Shown piece by piece: positions 42,792-51,497 of a stretch of DNA of 64,000 nucleotides. How positions within the stretch are numbered: position 1 is the first letter of the stretch; each line of letters starts with the position of its first letter. The DNA is from Medakamo hakoo (Eukaryota > Chlorophyta > Trebouxiophyceae > Coccomyxaceae), in assembly GCA_026636295.1 (NCBI GenBank), contig CP089458.1, positions 1 through 64,000 on the forward strand. Reading direction: 5' to 3'. The position numbers were made by a program, and so were the translations under genes. The notes under the pieces were generated by a model. The model was not told where the DNA came from. It made no database searches and saw only the letters and a program-made list of their open reading frames with translations.

Positions 42792-44528
42792 ATGGCCGCC
42801 CACTCAGAGCCCGCCCCGCCCGCCCCGGCCACAGCGGCCTGGTGGCGGTCGTCGGCCGAAGAGCGCCCGCCCGAAACTGACGGGCCGTCGCCCGGCGGCC
42901 CACCGGCGCCGCCGCCGCTCCCTTCTCCGCTGGCCTCCCTCCCGCGCCGGGACGAGCTGGAATCGCTGCTGGCCGACGTCATAGGCGGGGCGCTGGCCGG
43001 CGGGGGTGGAGAGGCGGGCGTCGCGCCGACGACCACCGCCGCCGCGCCGCTGCCGGCTTTGCGTGCACCACCGCCCCCGCCTCCCGCCGCCGCCGCGGCC
43101 GCCGTCCAGGACGCGGCCGCGTACGTTGGCCGGGTCTTGGCCCTGGTGCGCGGGGAAGGCGCTGGAAGGGAAGCAGGGTCGGTCGTGGCGGGCAGCACGC
43201 CGCCGGCCGCGGGGCCTGTCGCCACGCGTCCACCGCCGCCGCCGCCCCTGGCCCCGCCCCCGTCCCCGCCTCCCGTCCACCCTCCGCCTCCCCCGCCTCC
43301 ACGCCCGCCGCCCGCCGCCCGGACCGACGCGGCCACCCAGACCTGGGTGGACGGCGCAGTCCAAACGGTCGAGCCCTCGCCCGCGGCGGTCGTCGGGCCG
43401 CCGCCACCAGCGCCGCCGCCGCCTCCCTCCGACCACCACCACCACCACCGCGCCGCTCCCCACCCTCCGCCCTGGCGCCCGCCGCCGCTGCACGGCCTGC
43501 CCACGGCGGCGGTGCCGGTGCCTGCCCTGCCGTCGCCGCGGACGCCTGCCCCTGTCCCCGCGTCGACGCGCCGCCCGCCGCGCCCGCCGCCGCGGCCCGT
43601 CGCGTTTGGCCGGCGCGCGCCCGCGGCGGTCGCGCGCGCGGCGACGCCGCCGCCACGGCCGGTGGCCGGGCCGTCGCCCCAGCCGCGGAAACCGGCTAGT
43701 GCTGCTGTCGATGTGTGTCCGCGCAGCGAAACACCCGCCGCGGCCGCGGCCGCGGCCGCCCTGGGCGCCGCCGACGCGGCGGGCGCGGCGGCCGCCGTCG
43801 CGGCCCTGGCAGACCTCATCGTCGGCCGCGGGGGGGGCGGGGGCGAGGAGGGGGCGCGCCCGCCGTCGGCGTCCGGCCCGCCGCGCGTACCAGCCGACTC
43901 GCCTCTGGCCCGCCTGGAAGCCGCGCTGGCGGCGGAGCTGGCGTGCCCCGGATCCGCGGCGGCGGCCGCGGCGGCGGCGGCGGCGGCGGCCGTCACCCTC
44001 CCACCCCTGTCCGCACCAACCGCCCTCGCACCGCCGCGCCCGCTGCAGCCGGCGTCCTTGCACGCCCGCCCACCGGCTTGCTTGCTTCGGCTGGGCGGGG
44101 TGGGAGGAGGGGGGGCGGCCGGCGGACCGGCCTGCGGACGCGAGGAGGGCGACGGCCCCCCCCCGCCGCCGCCGCCGGGCGCGGCGCAGCCCCAACCCTC
44201 GTCGCGCCTCCCCCCGGCCCGCCGCCTGCTGTGGCGGGAGGAGGGCGACAGCGGCGGCGGCGGCGAAGGCGGGCGCGCAGAGGGCGCCGCCGCCGGCAGC
44301 GGCACGGACGACTGGCGCTCCTCGTCCGACGGCTCCCCGCCGCCCTCCCCGCCTCCCCCGCCCCTCCCACGGGGGCTGACTCCACGTGCGCGCTTGCAGT
44401 GCGCCACACCCCTCCCTGCCGTGCCTCCCCCGCCCGCCCCCCTGCCCGACCTCGCCGCCGCCGCGGCCGCGTACCGGTCCCGCCGCCTGCGCGCGCTGTC
44501 AGCCCCCGGCGTCCGCGTCCGCGTGTAA
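42792..44528 (+). CDS. Proline/alanine-rich low-complexity protein with LC8-like motifs
   Basis: An uninterrupted frame of 578 residues. The composition is dominated by Pro, Ala, Gly and His. Readable elements are an N-terminal amphipathic stretch LPRRDELESLLADVIGGALA, a pair of TQT-type motifs in DAATQTWVDGAVQTVEP that resemble dynein light chain LC8 binding sites ([KR]xTQT-like), and helical AADAAGAAAAVAALADLIVG. The frame has a clean ATG after a short repeat and a stop at 44528, and stop-free length in one frame alone is weak evidence at this GC. Function unknown. It is convergent with the GTPase gene, only 72 bases apart. Confidence 0.5.
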   Translation: MAAHSEPAPPAPATAAWWRSSAEERPPETDGPSPGGPPAPPPLPSPLASLPRRDELESLLADVIGGALAGGGGEAGVAPTTTAAAPLPALRAPPPPPPAAAAAAVQDAAAYVGRVLALVRGEGAGREAGSVVAGSTPPAAGPVATRPPPPPPLAPPPSPPPVHPPPPPPPRPPPAARTDAATQTWVDGAVQTVEPSPAAVVGPPPPAPPPPPSDHHHHHRAAPHPPPWRPPPLHGLPTAAVPVPALPSPRTPAPVPASTRRPPRPPPRPVAFGRRAPAAVARAATPPPRPVAGPSPQPRKPASAAVDVCPRSETPAAAAAAAALGAADAAGAAAAVAALADLIVGRGGGGGEEGARPPSASGPPRVPADSPLARLEAALAAELACPGSAAAAAAAAAAAAVTLPPLSAPTALAPPRPLQPASLHARPPACLLRLGGVGGGGAAGGPACGREEGDGPPPPPPPGAAQPQPSSRLPPARRLLWREEGDSGGGGEGGRAEGAAAGSGTDDWRSSSDGSPPPSPPPPPLPRGLTPRARLQCATPLPAVPPPPAPLPDLAAAAAAYRSRRLRALSAPGVRVRV

Positions 44529-44600
44529 AAGTAAAAAAAAGCTAAAGCATCCTTTTTTTCCGTTGCAACAATGCGACCCAGCCGTGGCTTTTTTGCCGTG

Positions 44601-45941
44601 TCACGGTTCTTCCAGCGCGAGCGGGCCAAGCGCCCCCGCTCGGTAGTGCTTCAAAATGCGGGCGCCCGCCCGCTCTATGTCCCCCTGGAACAGGGACGCC
44701 GCGGCCGCCGCCACGAAATCGTCTCCACTGCCGCCGCCCGCGCCGGCGCTCGGCGGCCAGGGCCCCACCCGGGTCAGGGCGGCCAGGGCCTCGAGCGCCG
44801 GCCCGCCCCGCGTCAGGGCCGCCAGCGTGTCGACCAGCGCCGCGGCGACGGCGGAGTCCAGGTACGCGGCGCCGCCGATGTCGTTGCACGCGGCCAGCCG
44901 GGCGGCGGCGGCCTGGTCGGCCAGGGAGGAGGGCAGGACGCCCGGCGCGTCCAGGAGCTCCAGGGCGGCCGCCTGTTTTTTGGTGGGGGCGACACCCCCG
45001 CCGCCGCCGCCGCCGCCGCCGCCGGGCACGCGGCACCACCGCAGGTCGCGCGTCACGCCCGGGCGCGGGGCCGACTCCGCCACGCGCCGGCCCAGCAGCC
45101 GATTGATGAGCGCGCTCTTTCCGACGTTGGGCATGCCGACGAGCGCCGCGCGGGCGGGGCGGGGCGTCAACCCGCGGCGGGCGCGGCGGGCGTTGGCAGG
45201 GCCGGCCGCGGCCGCGGCCGCCGCACGCACCCCGCCCACGCCCGCGCCGCCGGCCCCGTCCGTCCACAGCGGGTCCTCTCCCGCGTCTCGCAGCGCCGCA
45301 TCCCACGCCTCCCTGTCGGACGCCGACACCTGGTCGAGGCGGTTGATGACCAGGACGCGCGGCCGGCCCGGGCCCACCCAGGCGGGCAGGGACGGGTGCG
45401 CGGACGCGCGCGGGCACCGGGCGTCGCGCACCTCGACGACGACGTCCGTGCCGGCGATGGCGGCGCGCAGCCGGCGTTCCGCGCGCGCGATGTGGCCTGG
45501 GTACCACTGGATGGCCCGACCACCGGACGAGGGAGCCTGTGTTGTGTTTGGGGGGGGGGTGTGTGGTGGGGGGTGGACGGGCGGGGAGGGGAGGCAGTGG
45601 TCGGGGTGAGCTGGAAGAAAAAAAAACGCATGCATGTGTCGCCGCCCGCAACACCATACCTGTCCGCCCATCGCCGCCGCCTCCGCTTCCAGTTCCGGGT
45701 CAAAGTCGCCCGGGTCGAAGGACGGGGAAGTCGCCCAGTCGGAGACGGCGCGTGGTGGAGTGCGGTGGGGGCCGCGGGCGGACGCGGCGGCTCGCCACGT
45801 GCGGCGTGGGGCGAGTGCCGGCGCGCGTGGAGCGCGCACGGCGGTCCGACATGGCGAGCTGGGTGGGACAGGTCTTGAGGAGCTCGGCCGTGAGCCGGAC
45901 CAGGCTGCAGAGCCTTGCTTGGGCGGCGGGAGCGGGCGCAT
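44601..45941 (-). CDS. RbgA/YlqF/MTG1-type circularly permuted GTPase, organellar
   Basis: Exons 45941-45660 and 45536-44601 encode 405 residues. The N-terminal 60 residues (MRPLPPPKQGSAAWSGSRPS and on) look like a transit peptide. The GTPase motifs come in the permuted order G4-G5-G1-G2-G3: IQWYPGHIARAERRLR, VLVINRLDQVS (G4, NRLD instead of NKxD), VGMPNVGKSALINRLLG (G1), PRPGVTRDL (G2) and LLDAPGVL (G3, DAPG instead of DTPG). Members mature the large ribosomal subunit of bacteria, mitochondria or plastids. The Ser/Arg-rich leader suggests plastid, but mitochondrion is possible. A poly-Gly run interrupts the region between G2 and G3. Confidence 0.88.
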   Translation of the reverse strand: MRPLPPPKQGSAAWSGSRPSSSRPVPPSSPCRTAVRAPRAPALAPRRTWRAAASARGPHRTPPRAVSDWATSPSFDPGDFDPELEAEAAAMGGQVWCCGRRHMHAFFFLPAHPDHCLPSPPVHPPPHTPPPNTTQAPSSGGRAIQWYPGHIARAERRLRAAIAGTDVVVEVRDARCPRASAHPSLPAWVGPGRPRVLVINRLDQVSASDREAWDAALRDAGEDPLWTDGAGGAGVGGVRAAAAAAAGPANARRARRGLTPRPARAALVGMPNVGKSALINRLLGRRVAESAPRPGVTRDLRWCRVPGGGGGGGGGGVAPTKKQAAALELLDAPGVLPSSLADQAAAARLAACNDIGGAAYLDSAVAAALVDTLAALTRGGPALEALAALTRVGPWPPSAGAGGGSGDDFVAAAAASLFQGDIERAGARILKHYRAGALGPLALEEP

Positions 45942-46054
45942 TCTCGTCCCGTCCCAAGTCACAAGAACGCAACAGCGCACGGCCCACCCCTCGCTTCTCT
46001 TCTTGTTTCTACAGGCGCACCCCTCCTCTCTCCCCACATGCCCTCCCCTTCACA

Positions 46055-47163
46055 TCACTTGAGCAGGGACCGGGCAATCTGTTCTTTGGCCATGGCCGCC
46101 ACCTTGGCCAGCGTCTGTTCGCCCAAGGGCAACTCGCCCTCGGCGCCGGCCATGGAGACACGGGCCGCGATGGTGGCCGGGTCCGTCTCCAGGATGAGCC
46201 TGGCGTGTGTGTGTGTGCGCGCGCGTGGGTCGAAAGAGAAGGGGTGGGCGGGTGGGTGGTGGGTGGGTGGGTGCGCGCAGAGAGGAGGGAGGCGTCCGCC
46301 CCCATCCCCAGGACCGGCTCGCCACCACGCGCCGGCCCATCCCCACTGAAAGCCCAACGCACCCCCTGTCCACGACTTCGTCCACCGCCAGCAGGACCAG
46401 GTCCAAGTTCTCCAGGGCGGACTTCTTGTCGACGGCGCCGCGCAACAGCAGCGAGACGGACTCGACGAGCGCGGACAGCACGGTCGCCATCAGCACCTCA
46501 TTCTCCGCGGGCCCCGCAATCAGGTAGAAGGTCAGGTCGCCGCAGGATTTGAACAGGACGAGGCCGGCGTCCATGAGCGTGATCTCGGCTGGAGGGTGTG
46601 CGTGAGCAAGGGCGGGCGTGGCGCGTGAGGAGGGGGGGGGGGGGGCGGGACGGGGTGGGGAGGGAGGGAAGGTTGAGACCGCAGCGCGTCGATCGAGCGC
46701 CATGGACTGCGGCACAGGTTGTCGCGCCGGACGCGGGGGAGCGCGCCCTTTCCTTCCTTCCCCTCCACACAGCAGCCTTGTGTCCCTGTCGACGGAGCCG
46801 CACCCCCGGGACGCGCTCCTGCTCCGCGCCCGCGCGACCAAAAACCAACACCGTAAACTCACGGTCGCCGCGCGCGCTCGTCCGGGCCGTCTTGGCGAAG
46901 ACGGCGCGCTCAAACTCGGCCTGGGCGGGGACAGTGGGCCTGTTGACCGGGGTGTTGTGTCGTCGTGCGTGAGTGAGTGGGCGAGGCGGGGCCAGGCGCG
47001 GTGCGCGTGCCTCTGTGCGCCGACGAATGCGAAGCAGGAGGCGAACAAGCAAAACTCGCCATTCTTTCGTGTAGTATTTCACGGCGATGCGGCGACCCTC
47101 AGAATCCAGGATGAGCAGGGCCTTGACAGCGGGGAGCGCGGATGTGGGTGCGGCGGCGGTCAT
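46055..47163 (-). CDS. Coatomer subunit zeta (COPI)
   Basis: Exons 47163-47060, 46939-46863, 46588-46363, 46199-46055 encode 183 residues, the usual length. It is the small sigma-like subunit of the COPI coat for Golgi-to-ER transport. Motifs: VKALLILDSEGRRIAVKYYT, EWPTVPAQAEFERAVFAKT, LVLFKSCGDLTFYLI, ENEVLMATVLSALVESVSLL, KKSALENLDLVLLAVDEVVD, GLILETDPATIAARVS and EQIARSLLK. Intron 1 is a GC-AG intron (donor TG-GCGAGT at 47059). This choice alone restores the conserved WPT that follows YYTKE in this family, so it is well supported. Confidence 0.93.
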
Positions 47164-47286
47164 GGTTGAGGGCGCGTTGTTCTCTTCGCGTCTTTTTGTT
47201 CGGCGGTGTGCGCGCCCGAAACACAGCCCCTCCCGCTCCGTGTCATCTCTCCCTCTGCTGGTTTCGTGTGTGTCTAACATTCCAAC

Positions 47287-49066
47287 TCACGGCGTCACGT
47301 CCTCTGTGCCGGTCCGCGGCCCCCCCATCCACGCCCGCCGCGCCTCCACTTGAGACGGCAGCGCCAGCGGCAGCCCGCCGACCGGCGCCCGCCCTTCCTC
47401 CACCGACCTCCACACGCGCACCAGGCGGGCCGCCTCCGCCGCCGTCGCCGCGACGTACGCTCGGCTCGTGGCGGACTCGCTGTCCCACACGCCACGTGGC
47501 ATGTGGTCGGCCGACGGCACGCCCGGAGACGCTGCCCGGCTGTAAGACCGCACGGTCGGCGCGCAGGCGGGCGGGACGGCGGCGTCGCCGCCGCCGCCGC
47601 CGCCGCCGCCCCCGCCGCCGCCGCCGCCGGCGGCCGGCGCCGCGGGCTCGACCTGGCGCCCGGCCGTCCACCCGTTCCACGAGTCGATCAGGACGCCCGC
47701 CCCGCGCGCGCCGGTCGCCGCCCTCCACGCCCGCACGTAGCGCGCGCCGTCCTGCCTGTCGCGGACCGCGCCCTCGTCCCACGGCCGCACGCGCGTCGGG
47801 TCGGCGCCCGGGCTGACGGTCGGCAGGAAAACCAGCCCCGCCCCGCCCATCACGCGGGCCGCCCACGCCCAGTGTTCGGGCGCCGCGCCCCAGGCGCTCA
47901 CCCGCCACTCGTCCGGCTCGTCGTCCGCCGGCGGTGAGGCTGCGCCGTCCAGGCCGGACGCGGCGATGTGGTCGGCGCCATCGTCCGGCGCCGCCCACTC
48001 GCCCAGGACCGACGCGTCGTCGGCCGTGTCGCGGATGCACAGCGGGCTGGCGCCGCCCCGGCTGAGCAGCGCTTTCCAGGCGGAAGCGGGCAGGGCGGAG
48101 GACGCCCGGACGAGGACGACGGGGCGGCCTTTCAGCCGGATGAGGCGGGGGGGCGGCCGCCCGCCGGCCGCGCCGCCGCCCGCCGCGGCCACAGCCCTGG
48201 CCTCGCCCAGGCAGTGCGCCAGGTCGGCCCGCACGGTGCGGCCGGACCGGCCCGGGTGCGGCTCGATGAAGAAACCGGCTTGCAAGCCGGCGGCGGCGGC
48301 GGCGCGCAGGGCGACGGCCAGGGCGGATGGGCCGTCGGTACGGGCGGGCGGGCGCTCGCCCCGGCCGCCGCGCCCGCCCCAGGCCGCGGCCGCGGCGTCC
48401 GCCTCGGGACTCCGGCACTGCAGCAGGACGCCCTCCACGCCCGCGCCCGCCATGTCGGCCATGTGCGCCGCCACCACGGTCGCATTGCGGGAAGAGTACG
48501 GCCCGACCGCCGGGTAAAACGCCGACGCCAGCGCCGCGGGCGGGTCCGGCCGCGGCGCGTCGGGCGGCGGGTAGCGGGCCAGGGTCTCGGCGTCGTCGGT
48601 GTCTTCAACGGGCAGCGCCCAGTCGCCCCAGTGGCCGTCCAGGGACGGGGTGGCGAAGCTGCGCGGTGGTGTGCATGGGCGGGGAGGCGGGCGTGGAAGG
48701 CGGGCGTGAGAGCGCGCGCTGAAAGGGGGGGCGCTGAGGTCGGCGGGTCGGCGTGGGGCGTGCGGCGAAAAAAAACGACGACGTGCCCCCCCCCTCTCCT
48801 TTCCGCCTTCCACCCACGGCGCGCCTCCTCCCCTACAAAACCGCTGCCCAGCCTGTCTGCACACGTCCACACCAGCCCACGCACCGCGTGTAATACAAGG
48901 CCAGTACGCGAGGAAAGCCGGGCGGTGGGCCGGACGGCATGCGGCGGCGGGCAGCCGGCCGCGCGCTTCGTGCCCCGGCCGCCGTCGCGCCCAGGGCCGG
49001 CGTCGTCATCAGCCCGCACAGGAGGCATGTCGTGAGGACAGCCAAACCTCGTCGCCTGCGCGGCAT
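47287..49066 (-). CDS. GH99-like (endo-alpha-1,2-mannosidase family) protein, catalytic glutamates replaced
   Basis: Exons 49066-48885 and 48658-47287 encode 517 residues. A signal peptide or anchor (MPRRRRGLAVLTTCLLCGLM) places it in the secretory path. Family motifs: FPRVLALYYTRF with SLDGHWGDWALP, ASAFYPAVGPYSSRNATVV, MADMAGAGVEGVLLQ, GLQAGFFIEPHPGR, SPLCIRDTADD, HIAASGLDGAAS, VFLPTVSPGADPTRVRPWD and YVRAWRAA. In GH99 the segment NEWHEGTQIE holds the two catalytic carboxylates; here it reads NGWTAGRQVE (around 47647-47676), with Gly and Ala at those positions. So it may be a non-catalytic relative in Golgi glycan handling. A poly-Gly run follows that site. Confidence 0.85.
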
Positions 49067-49187
49067 GAGGGGATGGGAGGAGGCGTGTGCGTGCGCGCAC
49101 CACACCACAACACCTTTTGTTCGCCGCGCGCCGCTTTAAATTGTGTCGCCGTGAAAGAAAAGGGCTGGCGGGCCTGCCTACACACAC

Positions 49188-50231
49188 TCACCCGCCTGGA
49201 CGGCCGCCGCCGCGGCCGCCGTCGACCTCCTCGTCCGCCCCCTCCCCTGCCTCACCCACTCCCGCACTGTCCACGACCCGGTCCCGCACGAAATGCGCTA
49301 AAAACTCGATGTTGCCGCCGACCGCCCCTCTCAGGGGGCTCTCCATTGTGCCGCGGCACCCAAAGCCCGCGGCTTCAAAGCCAGCGACCGTGGCGGCCAG
49401 CGCGGCCGCCCGGGCGGCGGGGTCCCGCACCACGCCGCCCGACCCGACGGCCTCCCGCCCCGCCTCAAACTGGGGCTTGACCAGGACGAGCGCCTGGGAC
49501 GCGCCCGGCTCCGGGCGCAGGAGCGCGGCCACGGCCGGCAGAATCTTGAGCACGGAGATGAACGACACGTCGAGCGTGGCCAGGTCGTAGGCCGCCGGCG
49601 CGCCGGGCGGCAGGTCGTCCCGCGTCACGTGCCGCATGTTGGCCCGCTCCAGGATGAAGAGGCGCGGGTCGTTGCGCAGGACCCCGTCCACCTGGCCGTA
49701 CCCGACGTCCACGCCCAGGACGGCGCGGGCGCCCCGCTGCAGCAGGCAGTCCGCGAAGCCGCCGGTGGACAGGCCGCAGTCCAGGGCGGCCAGGCCGGTC
49801 ACGTCCACGCCAAAGCCGTCCAGCGCCGCCGCCAGCTTGTGCCCGGCCCGGCACACGTACGCCTTGGCCTCTGCCCGCACGTCCACGACCGCGCCCGGCT
49901 TGACGGGCGCGCCCGCCTTGGTCACGGGCCGCCCGTCCACGTAGACTTTGCCCTGCACAATCCAGGACTGGTAGACGGAGCGGGAGTGGGACGGGTCGAG
50001 GGCCAGGCAGGCCTCATCCAGGCGGAGGCGGCGGGGAGCGGGCGCGCGCGGCGGGGGCGGCCTGGTTGGTGGCGGCCGGGGCGGCGGCGCGCCGCCGTCG
50101 CCTCCTTTGGCCGCCGCCACTGCGACACTGGTGACGCCCCGCGGCTGGGAGGGCGGACAGCACGCGCTTCGGCCGCGGGAGGCGGCGGCGGCCGCCGCGG
50201 CCCGGCCGGCCGCGTGCGAGGCGGCCCGCAT
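49188..50231 (-). CDS. TlyA-family 2'-O-methyltransferase (S4 + FtsJ domains), plastid
   Basis: A single exon encodes 347 residues from the ATG at 50231. The leader (MRAASHAAGRAAAAAAASRG ... SVAVAAAKGG) is a plausible transit peptide. An S4 RNA-binding domain (RLRLDEACLALDPSHSRSVY, WIVQGKVYVDGRPVTKAG) precedes the methyltransferase: AGHKLAAALDGFGVDVTG, LDCGLSTGGFADCLLQRGA, VLGVDVGYGQVDGVLRND, YDLATLDVSFISVL, LVLVKPQFEAGRE and NIEFLAHF. Known bacterial TlyA enzymes methylate 16S and 23S rRNA; the plant homologues are organellar. The typical SRGG before KL is RAGH here. A 30-base C run lies just upstream of the start. Confidence 0.87.
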   Translation of the reverse strand: MRAASHAAGRAAAAAAASRGRSACCPPSQPRGVTSVAVAAAKGGDGGAPPPRPPPTRPPPPRAPAPRRLRLDEACLALDPSHSRSVYQSWIVQGKVYVDGRPVTKAGAPVKPGAVVDVRAEAKAYVCRAGHKLAAALDGFGVDVTGLAALDCGLSTGGFADCLLQRGARAVLGVDVGYGQVDGVLRNDPRLFILERANMRHVTRDDLPPGAPAAYDLATLDVSFISVLKILPAVAALLRPEPGASQALVLVKPQFEAGREAVGSGGVVRDPAARAAALAATVAGFEAAGFGCRGTMESPLRGAVGGNIEFLAHFVRDRVVDSAGVGEAGEGADEEVDGGRGGGRPGG

Positions 50232-50291
50232 GCGACGACCACGCGCTGTTCCGTCTGCGGCTTGCCTCGAGCCAGTGGACACTACAGTGAC

Positions 50292-50292
<1 letters not shown>

Positions 50293-50322
<30 letters not shown>
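50293..50322. repeat. Homopolymer of 30 C followed by a TC repeat
   Basis: Thirty consecutive C on the plus strand are followed by (TC)n to about 50337. The tract lies 60 bases upstream of the TlyA-like start (minus strand, where it is poly-G) and just after the stop of cardiolipin synthase. Its exact length may be affected by sequencing error. Confidence 0.9.
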
Positions 50323-50324
<2 letters not shown>

Positions 50325-50340
50325 TCTCTCTCTCTCTATG

Positions 50341-51399
50341 CTACCCTCTCGCCGCCCCCTTCAACGCCGCCGCCGCGTACTGCCCGCCCGACCCGAGCGT
50401 CGCCGCTCCCACCGCCCACGCCAGGCCCTCCACCACGCCGGCGCCGGGCCACCCCTGCCACGCCGTCCCGATGGCCGCGCCCGCCAGCCCGAATTGCAGG
50501 GCTGTGTTGCATTTGGACAGGAGCAGCGGGCGGACGGGCGGGGCGGGCGGGGCGGGCTGGGGGCGGGGAGGGCCGCCGCGCCGTCGCCCACCGCCCGCCC
50601 CACCGCTCCCGCCCGCGTCCACCCCCGGCACAAGCCTGAAAAATTCGGGTCCGCCCGGCCAGGCCCAGTCGCAGGCGGCCAGCCGGCCGGCGAGCGCGCC
50701 GGCGACGAGCGCGCCGTCCCGCCCGATGACGAGCGCGGCGAGGGGCGGCGGCAGGGCGCCCACGTGAGCCAGGGCGCCCGCGACCGCGCAGACGACGGCC
50801 TTGTCCGCGATCGGGTCCAGGTACGTGCCGAGGACAGAGCCCTGGCCTTGCAGCGAGCGCGCCGCCGCGCCGTCAGCCCAGTCGGAGACGGCGGCGGCGG
50901 TCAGGCCGGCGGCGGCGGCGGGCCAGTTGCCTGCAATGATCCAGTGCGCCAGCAGCGGCGCCGACAGCAAGCGGGCGAACGACAGGAAATTCGGGAACGT
51001 GAGCACAGCAGTCGCTGTCCACCCTGCTTGCGCCCAGGTTGTCGTGGGGAGCGCGGGGCGAGCGCGGGCGGGCGGGAGCGGGGGCCCGGGCGGGCGCGGG
51101 CGGCGGTGGTCGAGGCTGGGTGGTGGAAGCCAGGCTGCTCCGAGCTGGACGCCGGGCACGCGGACGCCGCCTGGCCCATGCACCCTCAGGGCCGCCGCAT
51201 GCAGACTGTCATTGCCGCTGACCGTGCGGCTGGGCGACGGCAGGGTCAGCGCGGCGGAGGCGAGGGAGGCAATCGCGCGTGCGGACCGCACGCATGCGCT
51301 GCTCGTGGTGCTCCCGCTCCCCAGCCTCACGGCCAGGCCGCCTGTGCCCGCGGCCACGCTTGTCAGGCGGCGCAGCAGCGCACCACTCCTGCTGGCCAT
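50341..51399 (-). CDS. Cardiolipin synthase (CDP-alcohol phosphatidyltransferase family), mitochondrial
   Basis: A continuous frame of 352 residues from the ATG at 51399. MASRSGALLRRLTSVAAGTG is a plausible mitochondrial presequence. The CDP-alcohol phosphotransferase motif D-x2-DG-x2-AR-x8-G-x3-D-x3-D is complete in SDWADGAAARSLQG followed by VLGTYLDPIADK. Around it are VLTFPNFLSFARLLSAPLL, ALVIGRDGALVAGAL and LLLSKCNTALQFGLAG, the order of eukaryotic CMP-forming cardiolipin synthase (NxPNxLTxxR, LIIGRD, KxNTxxQ). The 100 residues before the catalytic part are Pro/Arg-rich and could contain an unrecognised intron (possible donor near 51188). Four to five membrane helices are visible. Confidence 0.83.
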   Translation of the reverse strand: MASRSGALLRRLTSVAAGTGGLAVRLGSGSTTSSACVRSARAIASLASAALTLPSPSRTVSGNDSLHAAALRVHGPGGVRVPGVQLGAAWLPPPSLDHRRPRPPGPPLPPARARPALPTTTWAQAGWTATAVLTFPNFLSFARLLSAPLLAHWIIAGNWPAAAAGLTAAAVSDWADGAAARSLQGQGSVLGTYLDPIADKAVVCAVAGALAHVGALPPPLAALVIGRDGALVAGALAGRLAACDWAWPGGPEFFRLVPGVDAGGSGGAGGGRRRGGPPRPQPAPPAPPVRPLLLSKCNTALQFGLAGAAIGTAWQGWPGAGVVEGLAWAVGAATLGSGGQYAAAALKGAARG

Positions 51400-51497
51400 T
51401 GCTTCCGCGGGAGACTCCCGGGAGGAGAGAGCTGGCGCCCGTTTTCCTTTGTTCTCCCCTTTGTTTTTTTTTTTGCTTTCTGTCCGCCTCGACAAAC

